DNA of 64,000 nt from Mytilus edulis (Eukaryota; Mollusca; Bivalvia; Mytilida; Mytilidae), in the NCBI RefSeq assembly GCF_963676685.1, contig NC_092354.1:66848241-66912240 (forward strand), in the 5' to 3' direction. Position 1 is the stretch's first letter, and each line of letters opens with the position of its first letter. This document shows, piece after piece, positions 1 to 10,760 of the stretch. The notes beneath the pieces are model-generated. The model ran no database searches. It saw only the letters and a program-made list of their open reading frames with translations, and was not told the origin of the DNA. Both the position numbers and the translations under genes were made by a program.

Positions 1-347
1 CTTTTTCAAAAATAGTTCCATCTGGTTTTTTTTAATTCAATTATTGAGAATGAACCTTTTCTTATATAAACAAACAATATTTTTTTTACAAAAGAATAAA
101 ACAGAAGTAAACGAAAAGTTAATAAAAAGTACTACAATGCATTATAACAAAATTTAAAATGGAAATTTTATTTCCGGTGATTTGCTTATGTTTTTAATCG
201 AAATCATTAAGATTAATTTAATATATAATGTATAGAGTCAAGTATATGTGTGCATCTAACATTTGTACCAATTGATAGAATCTGAAAGATTGAATTAAAA
301 AAAAACAATCATCTTAACTCACTCAATTATAGGTGTAATTTACTCAC
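1..347 (-). other. Intron 3 of AChBP-like gene A (partial)
   Basis: This non-coding stretch follows the GTGAGT donor of exon 3 of the minus-strand gene at 348-1621. It can be aligned by eye to 63700-64000: shared blocks include acaaaagaataaaac, tatagagtcaagtata and gtgcatcta, in the same order and spacing. The next exon would lie left of the window. Confidence 0.7.
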
Positions 348-1194
348 TTTTCGTATAGAACGATATCAGGTGTCCAAATCAGTGATATTGGTAACCGAAT
401 ATTAGTGGGAGAAGAATCCCATAGAAATCGTGGATCTCTCCATTCTGTACCCAACCATGCGTCAATCGTCAATTTTGTACCATCCTGTATATATACATTC
501 ATTGTAAAGAATATAATTTATAAACAGTGCTCTCATAAAATATGATAACATATTTTCTGATATTCAATCAATAAACAATGAAAATCATGCTTCTCAAATG
601 CAGAAAAAAAACTCAAGTAAACCAAAACAAACATTTAAAATGATATACATTTGTTTGAATATATGTAATGTTTATTTGATAATCTTTATATATTTACATT
701 GTTATTGATAAGTGTTGAAACTTTAAACAAAATATCAGAAATAATTTCCTATAAAAAGTTACGCATTCATCATTAAAAGTTTAAACGAAGACAAAAAATC
801 AAATTGTATCTGTATTATAAATTTGATTCGTTTGAAAGTGTTTGTCACATGCAAGTGTGCCATTATTTTAGGAATGGTTATTGATGACAGATCTTAGATT
901 CATTCTTTAACATGTTTCTATTTTATAGACTCGAAATCAATACAAGTTTGACTATGCATTTAACTGATGACAAATGTAATTCTTTAAACTTACAAATTCC
1001 ACAATTCGAATAAGGGTCATGTCGTGTTTGACAACAACAGTTGCATTGTCCGTTGTTCCAGGATATGCTAGCTTATTGTAATCCTGCAGTAATGTTGAAA
1101 TTAACCAATCTTCCATTAAAACACCTAAGAATTACAACAATACGATAATCAGTAAATGGCCGGCGTCTTCTTTGAACTATATTTACATCCTAAA

Positions 1195-1245
<51 letters not shown>

Positions 1246-1621
1246 GTCTGTCTGTTTGTCTGTCTCTCTGTCTGTATATATGTCTATCAGCTAGTCTGTC
1301 AGTCTGTGTTGTGGTTTCATTTTAACGATGAACCTATCGAAGTTTGAACTTATGAAATACATGTTGATTATAATTACTTCAGTCAAAAGGAGCAGGGTCA
1401 GGCAAAGGAAAAGTTTGGCAAATCAAGAAAGAGGCCATTTCTAAACTGATAATAAAATATAGTGAGATATTTGGAGCTAATGACTCTATACATAAATACA
1501 TAATTTGTACACGTGTATAGGTTCTTAACTATTTTCATGATCAAGTTTTTGTTTTCTTACCTTGAACAACACATGGAAATTCTAGAATTAAAACCACTGT
1601 GAGCAACATGTGTATCTTCAT
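348..1621 (-). CDS. Acetylcholine-binding-protein/nicotinic receptor-like gene A, exons 1-3 (3' end outside window)
   Basis: Three minus-strand exons join in frame. Exon 1 (1621-1561) starts at ATG and encodes a hydrophobic signal peptide, MKIHMLLTVVLILEFPCVVQ, ending in phase 1 at GTAAG. Exon 2 (1124-994) follows a TTCTTAG acceptor and gives the N-terminal helix (MEDWLISTLLQDYNKL) and the first strands of a Cys-loop receptor ligand-binding domain. Exon 3 (484-348) encodes the loop D tryptophan region (AWLGTEWRDPRFLW) and the hallmark IWTPDIVLYE, where the Tyr is the loop A position, and ends in phase 2 at GTGAGT. In total 109 residues are visible. In this family the domain binds acetylcholine-like ligands between subunits. 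The remaining exons lie left of the window, so it cannot be said whether this copy is a soluble AChBP or a channel; its paralogue at 63203-63545 is soluble. The family call is strong, the subtype inferred. Confidence 0.85.
1196..1290. repeat. (CTGT)n microsatellite
   Basis: About 24 imperfect copies of CTGT/TCTG lie in intron 1 of gene A. The only open frame here encodes a repetitive Ser-Val-Cys-Leu peptide and is not a gene. Confidence 0.95.
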
Positions 1622-3389
1622 CCTGTTGTCCAATGTGAAATTTATAATGCAATGTAAAATGTTTAAAACTTTCAAAATAAACTATATAATCTGTCAAGTT
1701 ATAACCGTGACATTCAAACAGAGATAATGAGTTTATAATAACCTGTGAACTAATATGTAATTGATTCTAATAATGCTTTTGACATTAACTGACGATCGCA
1801 CAACATGTAGAGGAGTAAATAATTGCTATCAAAATTGGGAACTTAACAAGAAGCAGTTTTTTACAATTATAAAATACGATAAATGGTGTGAATGTCAATG
1901 AATCACCGGAGCATCGTTGGTCAGCGGTCAGGGTACTAAGTATGTCATATACAGTGGACAGTAGCCTTTCAACAGGTCAATATTTTTCTGCAATAAATCA
2001 TCCGCCAATAAAACATGTCCACATAAAATATTCAGAAGTGCTGAAGTATGCGTTAAATTACCAACACTCATTTAATAAAACATTAACACATACACCATCA
2101 AAGACTTTCTGGACGAATCAGTATCCAAAAGGACTTCAACAGTGCGTAAATTATACACAGGTCAGCGTGTGACATTATAAAAAAGGCTCCTTTATGACAA
2201 ATTTGAATAATAAAGAAAAAAAAAACGTCCTGATTAACACTACAACAAAAAAAAAAATGACACATTCGAAAATTGACAAGCAGTTAAATTGTTGACACAT
2301 ATTTGTGAGTCATATTTAAAAGTGAGCACATGTAAATTATAAAGTAAGCATACAAATTTGTTAAATACAGGTTGGCCATATAGAAAAAAAATCATTGTGT
2401 TGTATTAACAGTTAGTATTGATTGTGATCTATATTTCCAAGGAATTAGTTTTTTTGTTTTATGAAACTAACTTATTTTTCATTTTCTACATTCAGACAAT
2501 TCATGTTTTTAGACAGAACATAAAACTTTATCAACAATGTTCATCAATGATCCACTAGTTTCAATGACTGTAAAGAGTAAACTAAAGCACTTCTTAACAA
2601 TTTATCTTAATACATTCATTGTATAATGCATATTTCGTGACACACTGTGAATACTGTAAACTGTGAATTTGTGCTGACAATTTGTATGTATCAAAAAGAT
2701 AATCATGGAGAATGTGTCGACAGGCAGAGATATTTACACATTAAAAAGTCAGCAAATATCAAAGTTGACAATTTAAATTACTCATTTATACTGTGGTGGA
2801 AAAATAAACAGATCGAAATGTTGACAGCCAGAAAGATGTCTACAGCTAAGGTTTAACGGGTCATTAAATAGATATCTAATTACAGCCTCCATCAAGGTCA
2901 ACTTGTCGACCTTTCAACACTGTTGCATCAAGACAACTTTCTATAATTGTTAATTTGTTGACCATTCAATGTTTGAAGGGAGACAATATTTCAAAAGTAA
3001 ATTTGACATGTCAAACATTGAAAGTTTATAATTTATTGTCACTGTCAACTTTTGAATACAGATATCTTTCCATTATATATCAGGGATGACAACGAGTGCT
3101 CGCATCGAAGGCCTAGTACTCGAGAAACAATTTCAGTATTCGTATACTCGTTTGCCTTTTATAGATATTGATGGTTTCTTTGTTTTTGTCTGTGCCAAGT
3201 CAAGAACTACATCAATATTCTATATTTGAATATCGTATATCTCGAATGGGTAATAATGCAAGATCTGTGGTTCTGTGAAATCTTTAAAGACTCGATATAA
3301 TTAAAAGTTTGAAATTTGTGTAGATATAATTTTTTCTAATAATACAATGTTAAAAGGCCTTAGTTATTGTTTTGACTTTCTAACTATTT
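1622..3389. other. Upstream flank of gene A, no gene seen
   Basis: A TATATAG-like box lies at about 1683-1689 on the minus strand, roughly 65 nt upstream of the gene A start codon, and could be its promoter element (weak). The rest is AT-rich DNA with short random open frames. An imperfect inverted repeat lies at 2967-3025 (ttcaatgtttga ... tcaaacattgaa). Confidence 0.4.
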
Positions 3390-3475
3390 AGATCTGAGCG
3401 TCACTGGTGAGTCTTTTGTAGACGATATGCGAGTCTGGTGTATCAAATTATAAGCCTGGTACCTTTGATAACTAA
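3390..3475 (-). repeat. R4 repeat fragment
   Basis: The stretch contains gagcgtcactggtgagtctt and ggtacctttgataacta, the inverse of the R4 ends seen at 22265-22850. Confidence 0.6.
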
Positions 3476-4462
3476 TTATAATATTTGTCGTTTGGTTACT
3501 GTCTTTAAGAACTGTACAACCATCTTTTTTTTTATTTTCATTTTGCAAACGGGGATAAATCATTGAATTAAAAATGTTAAATGTTATTTAAAAAAAATGA
3601 TTATTGTAAGAAAAAATAGACCAAACTTTACTTTGACCTACGTATAACTGCAAATAAATCTGTTTGCTCATTTGAATGAAATCATATAATTTAATTAAAT
3701 TTATATTTTATACGAAATTTTATTATTTTTCTAAGCATTTCTTATAAAGTTCTTTAATGAGGCTTTACACATGGTTTAATTCTCTGGTGATAAACAACTG
3801 CGATCATGCAATATTGTATATTGAGATATATTCTATCATTATAATCGAGACTATAGAAGTGTTAGTTGTTTACATTATCGTAACTAGCCGGAAATATGTA
3901 TTTGAAGCGCGCATAATTATAGTAGTGAGTAAATCCAAATCTCAAGATTTGCGATATTTTAACGAGATACCGCGAGACATAAATCCGTGTTAGTCATACG
4001 TCCTTGGTTGAATTTACCCACACATCTTAATTCTGATAACTCCATCTAGATCCTCATAATTTGTTGTAATGTCTTAATACAGTAAATAACGTGTATATAC
4101 CTTGTGACCTTTTGAGGACATTTGTAAATTCTAGGATAAGTGGTATTTTGATAAGATACTGCTAGCGTATGAATTGAGTGTTATAAATTCATACAGCCGT
4201 CTTAAGAACTTTAAAATAATGCGTCAATCTTTAATGGAAAAAAATGTTAATGGTAGTGAGAAATCAAGTAGATCGCGTTATTGAGCAAAAGTAATATTTA
4301 AACTGATTATAATTGTGTTTCTTACGAATTCTATAATTCGGATTAGGGTCATGGTTGACGAGATTATCTTCATTGTTTGTTTTAAGGCTATGTTAAATAA
4401 TTGTTACTTTTGAGCAATGTTGTTATTTTTTTTATTTTTTGCATTTTTAGCTATTATGTCAT
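3476..4462. other. Intergenic, no feature recognised
   Basis: AT-rich sequence with one short open frame at 3757-3993 of low complexity and no recognisable domain. I see no splice-bounded exon. Confidence 0.5.
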
Positions 4463-4792
4463 ACTATAAAATTGAGAATGGAAATGGGGAATGTGCCAAA
4501 GAGACAACAACCCGACCATAGAAAAAAAAAACAACAGCAGAAGGTCACCAACAGGTCTTCAATGTAGCGAGAAATTCCCGCACCCGGAGGCGTCCTTCAA
4601 CTGGCCCCTAAACAAATATATACTAGTTCAGTGATAATGAACGCCATACTAATTTCCAAATTGTACACAAGAATCTAAAATTAAAATAATACAAGACTAA
4701 AAAAGGCCAGAGGCTCCGGACTTGGGACAGGCGCAAAAATGTGGCGGGGTTAAACAAGTTTGTGAGATCTCAACCCTCCCCCTGTTTGTTTT
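4463..4792 (+). repeat. R1 interspersed repeat, plus orientation
   Basis: It begins TATAAAATTGAGAATGG and carries the family's internal motifs (cgcacccggaggcg, ggccagaggctc, tggcggggttaaac) up to ctcaaccctccccctg. Its first 230 bases are the inverse of 7729-7964, so the two copies bracket the LINE fragment. Confidence 0.85.
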
Positions 4793-4850
4793 CTTTACAC
4801 GTCCGTGTCAAAATAATAGAATTTAATGCGACTGTCATGCATGTTTATAT

Positions 4851-7004
4851 TGAATCCAACTTAAAACCTAGAAGAGCAAAAAAACCACCTAGAAAAGTTT
4901 TCCTATACAATAAAGCAAATACTGAACAAATTAAAGAAAAGCTAAATGACATACATCTGAACAATATTACAAACCTAGAAAATCTCACAATGGACGAACT
5001 TTGGGATAATTTCAAAACAAAGGTATTAAAAACCATGGAAGAGTCAATCCCTACTAAAATGATTAATAACACCAAACAAAAACTACCATGGATTAATAAA
5101 GAAATAAAGTCACTGATTAGAAAAAGGAACAAATTGTTCAAAAAAATGAAAACAGACTCGCATAGTAAAATAAATAAACAGTACAGGGAAACAAAAAAGC
5201 TGCTTCAGAAAGAGACAAGAAAAGCTTACTGGACATATCTGGAAAACATTATTTGTTACGACGAGAGCTTACAAACCTCGCAAAAACAGAAAAAATTTTG
5301 GAATTATATTAGGTCCACCAAAAAAGACAGTTCAGGAGTTGCACCATTAAGATCTGAAGGTATGCTGATAGACGACACAAAACAAAAAGCTGAAATACTC
5401 AATAAACAATACCACTCTGTTTTTACACCTGAAAATGATAAAGAACAAATACCAACTCTTTCCGACAACTATCCATCTATGGCAGAAATACATGTAACAC
5501 CAAATGGCATAGAAAAACTTTTGAAAAATCTTGATCCATCTAAAGCTACAGGTCCAGACGAAATACCAGCACGAATTCTTAAACAATTTGCACCAGAATT
5601 TGCACCACATCTCGCTTTGATCTTTAACACATCTTTTTTGAAAGGAGATGTACCAACAGACTGGAGACAGGCAAATGTGATCCCTATTTTTAAAAAAGGC
5701 GAAAAATACCTAGCCAGTAATTACAGACCTGTCTCTCTAACTTGCATTTGCTGCAAACTGCTCGAACACATTGTTGTAAGTAACATACTAAAACATCTGG
5801 ACACACATAACATCCTTGTGGACAATCAGCATGGCTTCAGATCAAAACGCAGCTGTGAAACACAGCTACTTACTTTAAGTCATGAACTACTTAGTAACCT
5901 TCATAATGGTGTACAAATTGATCTTATTAGTTTAGACTTCTCCAAGGCATTTGACAAGGTACCTCACAAAAAGTTATTAAGAAAGATGGATAATTATGGC
6001 ATAAGGGGAAATACCTGGAATTGGGTATCAGCCTTCCTTAGTAACAGAACGCAACAGGTTGCCCTTGACGGAGAGGTATCTAGTCAAATGCCTGTGGTAA
6101 GTGGGGTGCCCCAAGGCTCGGTTTTGGGTCCACTACTTTTTCTCATCTTCATTAATGACCTACCTGCAGCAGTAACATCAAAAACACGCTTGTTTGCAGA
6201 TGATTGTATCTTATACAGAAACATAACAAACCAACAAGATTGTACCATACTACAAAATGATCTAAACTGCCTAGCCAATTGGGAAAAAACTTGGGGTATG
6301 CAATTCCATCCTGAAAAATGCAACTCCCTCACTGTAACAAGATCACAGTCACCATTCAAACATGATTATGTATTAAAAGGCCACATCTTAGAATCCGTCA
6401 GCACTGCAAAATATCTTGGTATCACCCTTTCTCACAACATGTCTTGGGATACACACATAAATATATTATTACTTCAAAAGCAAATAAGATCTTAGGCTTT
6501 CGAAAAAGAAACTTGAAAATAAACCAGGAAGAAACTAAAAGCTTGGCATACAAATCCATGGTACGTTCTAATTTAGAATACTGCTCTTCAGTTTGGTCAC
6601 CTCACACCCAAAAACAAAAAAACAACATTGAAAAAGTACAAAGAAGGGCAGCACGCTATGTCACCAACAGATACCACAACACCAGTAGTGTTACTTCCAT
6701 GATTGACCATCTTCAATGGAAGTCACTTGAAACTCGCAGAAACATCAATCGAGTCACTATGCTTTACAAAATCTCTCACCATCTCATTGCAGTAGACCCA
6801 AACCTTTACCTTGTACCACAGCCAGTCAAAAACACCAGATTCACTAATCCATTACAATACCAGACATTTAGCACAAGAACAGACTATTTCAAGTACAGCT
6901 TTTTTCCATTCACTGTTGTACTGTGGAACTCACTCCCACAAAAGATCATCAGCGTTAACTCCCTGGATCAGTTTAAAATACTGATCCAGAGTCAGTATAT
7001 TTAG
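4851..7004 (+). pseudogene. Non-LTR retrotransposon (LINE, CR1/Jockey-like) ORF2 fragment
   Basis: Homology starts at about 4851 with a basic linker (KPRRAKKPPRKV) that normally follows the endonuclease domain, so the endonuclease and any ORF1 are missing. The reverse transcriptase is well preserved: SNYRPVSLT, QHGFRSKRSCETQLL, LDFSKAFDKVPH, GVPQGSVLGPLLFLIFIND and the catalytic FADD (at about 6196-6207) in place of the usual YADD. Near 6463 the frame breaks, consistent with loss of one base: the protein leaves the first frame after DTHIN and resumes as ITSKANKILGFRKRN in the third frame, continuing to a stop at 7002-7004 through the typical C-terminal region (LEYCSSVWSPHTQKQKNNIE, QRRAARYV). 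The element is therefore dead. Clade assignment rests on motif resemblance only. An open frame starting at 4741 merely runs in from the flanking R1 repeat. Confidence 0.9.
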
Positions 7005-7205
7005 ATATCTAACCTGTTTGTAAATAATGTAAATGCGTTAATTTTTGTTTTGTTTTTGCACAAAATTATTTTTGAATTATTGCACAAATTATCTTTGAAT
7101 TATTGCACAAAATTAGTTATTATATTTTATTAAGTGTCTGTTTGCGATGAGCCGACGTATAGTCATCAATGTGCTGATGGATCGTCGTATGATGTAGATG
7201 TAGAT
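7005..7205 (+). other. LINE 3' untranslated region and tail
   Basis: It follows the ORF2 stop, contains three copies of ttgcacaaa-type blocks and ends in a short gatgtagatgtagata tail, as expected for LINEs that end in a simple repeat instead of poly(A). Confidence 0.6.
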
Positions 7206-7261
7206 ACAAGTGAAAGGTTTAGCTAGTTATAGAACTCGGTTATATCCACCTTTTTCTGCAT

Positions 7262-7400
7262 ACGAAAAGACCTGTACCAAGTCAGGAATATGACAGTTGT
7301 TATCCATTCGTTTGATGTGCTCGAACCTTTGATTTTGCCATTTGATTATGGTCTTTTTCACTTTTCCTAGGAGTTCAGTATTTTTGTTGTGTTTAACTTT
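7262..7400 (-). repeat. R5 interspersed repeat
   Basis: It carries ctgtaccaagtcaggaatat, gacagttgttatccattcg and a downstream ttcagtatttttgttg, shared with 16880-17020 and 50497-50680; the opposite orientation is at 44495-44800. Confidence 0.7.
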
Positions 7401-7423
7401 ATTTCATTACTTCATCTTAGATA

Positions 7424-7545
7424 CTAAAGACTAGGCAACACAAACCCCACCAAAACTGGGGATGATCTCAGGTGAATCGGACGGGTAAGCAGATCCTGCT
7501 CCACATGTGGCACCCGTCGTGTTGCTCATGTTACTACAAACCCTG
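7424..7545 (+). repeat. R3 interspersed repeat
   Basis: It shares gcaacac..accccac, gatctcaggtg, gggtaagcagatcctgctcc and cacatgtggcacccgtcg with copies at 14098-14330 and 41545-41835. This copy holds only the 3' part of the family. Confidence 0.8.
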
Positions 7546-7728
7546 TAACAATTCTTATTTTAAAACAATGACCCACAGCATATTAATTACAACAATACTT
7601 AATCGTCAAACTTCTACTTTATTTCATTATCGCTACAGGAACATCATTAGAAAAAACATATATACTTGCGAACATCTTATCCATTCAGATATTTCAAATT
7701 CAATCTGTTCAGGTAGAAGTATGTATAG

Positions 7729-7964
7729 TCTTGTATTATTTTAATTTTAGATTCTTGTGTAAAATTTGGAAATTAGTATGGCGTTCATTATCACTGGACT
7801 AGTATATATTTGTTTAGGGGCCAGCTGAAGGACGCCTCCGGGTGCAGGAATTTCTCGCTACATTGAAGACCTGTTGGTGACCCTCTGCTGTTGTTTTTTA
7901 TTTGGGCGGGTTGTTGTCTCTTTGACACATTCCCCATTTCCATTCTCAATTTTATAGAGCACAA
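7729..7964 (-). repeat. R1 interspersed repeat, minus orientation
   Basis: Read on the minus strand it starts TATAAAATTGAGAATGG, exactly as the copy at 4463, and the similarity runs about 230 bases to aatacaagacta. It forms the right inverted arm around the LINE fragment. Confidence 0.85.
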
Positions 7965-8566
7965 ACACGTTGTTATTCACCCCTAAAGCTTACCAAGCCT
8001 TTAAACATATTCATTTACAAGTGATGTAGTTAAGATACTGTTGCGAAGTGATTTAAGGTAAAAAAAAAAAAAATAGAATTAATTATCGATTTATTAGTTA
8101 GATTTTTGTATCGGAAATAAAACAAATTAATTCTAAAAGCAGTTGTTTGTTTCTGTATTTATATAGGTTATACATGTTATACGGAAACACCTGTATGTGT
8201 TACTTACTGCACGAGTGTTTAATAAAACAAAACATGTTTTCACTTCTGTTCTATGAACAACAAAATTATTTAGTTTGTACAAAATATATCCGTTCTCAAT
8301 TGATACTGTATACCTTACAACAAAATTATTTTTATTCACCTGTGTACATTATTCTATTTGGTGGCATTGTGTTCAATTTTGTTTTTCTGAAATTGTTTAA
8401 CATATAACCCCTTATTTTATTGTTTTTTAATTTACATTGTGTAATAGATCATTTTTTTCAGTTCAGTGTATGTTCACTTGTGTTTATATGTCTTTGAATT
8501 GAGTTAAACCATTTCAATTGATTTTTTTATAGTGTGCCTCTTTTATGATGTGATGTTACACTATTG
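7965..8566. other. Intergenic, no feature recognised
   Basis: AT-rich DNA with a run of A at 8060-8072. Overlapping short open frames at 8133-8407 exist on both strands but show no domain, signal or splice context. Confidence 0.5.
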
Positions 8567-8800
8567 TTTCAGATTAGGGCGACGGTTGGTACCGATTTAA
8601 ACGTTAGAACCCGCTGCATTTGTTTGCACCTGTTCAAGTCAGGAATCTGATGTTCAACAGGTGTCGTTTGTTGGTGTGGTTCATAAGTGTTTCTTGTTTG
8701 TTTTTTTACCTATAATGGTTTATTTTTACAAATTCTGACTTAGATGAGAGAGTTGCCTCATTGGCACTCATACCACATCTTCTTATATCTATGTCTATGT
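8567..8800 (-). repeat. R2 interspersed repeat
   Basis: It contains gagagttgcctcattggcac and cataccacatcttcttat, the inverse of the R2 5' end (gccaatgagaactctccac) seen at 24836, plus the upstream block cgtttgttggtgtggttcat. Confidence 0.75.
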
Positions 8801-9104
8801 TTATTTTGATTGAATAAACAGTAAGTAATTACCTTTTTCTATATTAAGCATGATAATTGCTAGCTGACGGCACTTTACTAACCACTAACAGGATGAATTT
8901 TGGATGATTTTGATAATGAGAAAATTATCCTTCAATAAGTTAAATCAATTAAAGCCAGGAGCCGGAAATGTCAGTAATTGCTAGAAGTCGTTTGTTCATG
9001 TTGTTATTCTATGTTTAACAATGTCATTTTGCTTAGTTTATTCTGTTTCCTATTCTAACATTGGACATCTTTTGAACTGATTTTTGTTGTGTATTTTTCT
9101 TCCA

Positions 9105-9372
9105 CATGGACTAGTGGTATAGGGTAGAGTTGCGACCACACAAAACATGTTTAACTTTTCGCATTTTTGTGCCTTGCCAAAGTCAATTTTGGTTGATTTG
9201 TAAGTTTGGGATTTAAGTATGGCGTCGATTTTGCTGAAAAAGTATATACTTCTGTGTAGGGACCAGTTCTCCTCTAGTTGCGGCATTATTTTACCCTGCA
9301 CAAGGCACCATCAGGGGCCTTGGGCTGTTTTTGCTCTTTGGTCAGATTGTTGTCTCACATTCACCGTGAGTA
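9105..9372 (-). repeat. Old, diverged R1 copy
   Basis: The order of blocks matches R1 in reverse (ggtatagggtagagttg, acatgtttaac, tttttgtgcct, agtatggcgtcg, tagggaccag, ggtcagattgttgtctc) but with many changes. An open frame on each strand here is incidental. Confidence 0.6.
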
Positions 9373-10760
9373 TTGTCTATTCTAATAGGTATTTCAATTC
9401 GTAAGTAGTATGTATTCTTGACCATTTTGTTTCAAAGTGCGTTTGTTAATGTTTTATGGTTTTTATATCTATACATTTTGAGATATTTCATGGAAGCTTG
9501 AACTGATGGAATAAACTGTTATTCTTATAAAGGGTTTAATAGAACCAGGTAATTATTAACCTCAAGATTGACTCGGATACATTTTGCCCGTAGATATGAG
9601 TAATGCGTTAAGGGTATTGACAAATCTGAAATAAAACAATTCCTAAACATTTTAATCAAATTTACATGTAGCAGGTAAGAATATAGCGGATTATGCAGTG
9701 GTGGCCATAATGAATTCAACAAATCTTCCGCGTTATTTTAGTTAATACATTAATTTCAGAAGTAATTTTTGATAATGTTGTTTGTGCTGTATTTTGACCC
9801 TTCTACAACGACATTTGTTACGTGCACACGTATAAAAAAGCGGTTTTTATCCAACGCAATCATATATATATGTAAGTGATTTCTTTATTCTCTTCATTAT
9901 TCATTACTGTAATCGGCATTGTATTACCTGATTCAATTTCTACAGTTATTCTCTACACTTTTACATCCCATTTACTCTATTCTTTATTTGTTTTGTTAAT
10001 TTTTTTCAAATCTTTTTGCCAACACTAGCATTCTCTGGTCACAGTTTATAACACAATCACTGATCAATCTGTACACTTCCACTTGTTAAGTGTATCGGGG
10101 CCATCAACTGTAAAGGAATGCAAGACCTTGTGCAATGCAAAACAAAATATATATTCACAAGCTGTATAATCGTAAATGAGAATAATTGTTAGCCATATAC
10201 GTATGTTATGTTTAGATTTATTGATACCAAAGATAAAAATAAAACTCAGATTGATATAACAGTGTTTAATTGATAACCATTGAAAATAACTCTATTACTA
10301 AGTATTTATAAGCTAACATTGACCTTATCCATATTTATTTTTACATTGGAATGTTTACTACATATATTAAAGCAGCAGTCGTTCTTCTGAGTTAGTGATA
10401 CAGAGTATTTTTTATCATTCAATCAATGAAACAAAATAATACAGATTTACAAAATACAAGATATAACAGAAAAGAAATAAAACACACAAAAAATAAAGAT
10501 ATAAAGAAAAAGTGTTAAAAATATTAATGAGCAGAAAATTTTAAGTTAAGAACAAAGAAATAAAGAAAAGAAAACGATAATTACAATTACTCCACCAAAA
10601 CACGAGGGGATCAAAGGTGTCATGAAAGAGTAAGCAACACATGATCCAAATGCTGCAGCGTTTTGAGGACAAAACAAAACAATAATGAAGATATAATGAG
10701 GCCTAATGTTAAATTATGTCTACCATGCACATTCAGATTTTATCAAATGTGTCATATTGT
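9373..10760. other. 3' flank of the FAMeT/PAN gene, no other gene
   Basis: AT-rich. An A-rich stretch (about 10430-10560) and a diverged R3-like piece (10597-10660, ccaccaaaacacgaggggat) are the only structure I see. No clear AATAAA lies close behind the gene's stop codon. Confidence 0.45.

Noticed and set aside
994..1083. Shorter exon 2 of AChBP-like gene A starting after CTGCAG at 1084
   Set aside because: Its phase 0 does not join the phase-1 exon 1 (a stop would arise). The acceptor at 1125 (TTCTTAG) joins in frame and adds the expected N-terminal helix.
1156..1347. Open frame encoding a Ser-Val-Cys-Leu repeat
   Set aside because: It is the translation of a (CTGT)n microsatellite in an intron.
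4845..6359. Minus-strand frames of 87-98 codons opposite the LINE
   Set aside because: They are antisense shadows of a clear reverse transcriptase frame.
7424..7545. R3 core as a tRNA or tRNA-derived SINE head
   Set aside because: No cloverleaf could be folded by eye and no B-box GGTTCGANNCC is present; it is kept only as an interspersed repeat.
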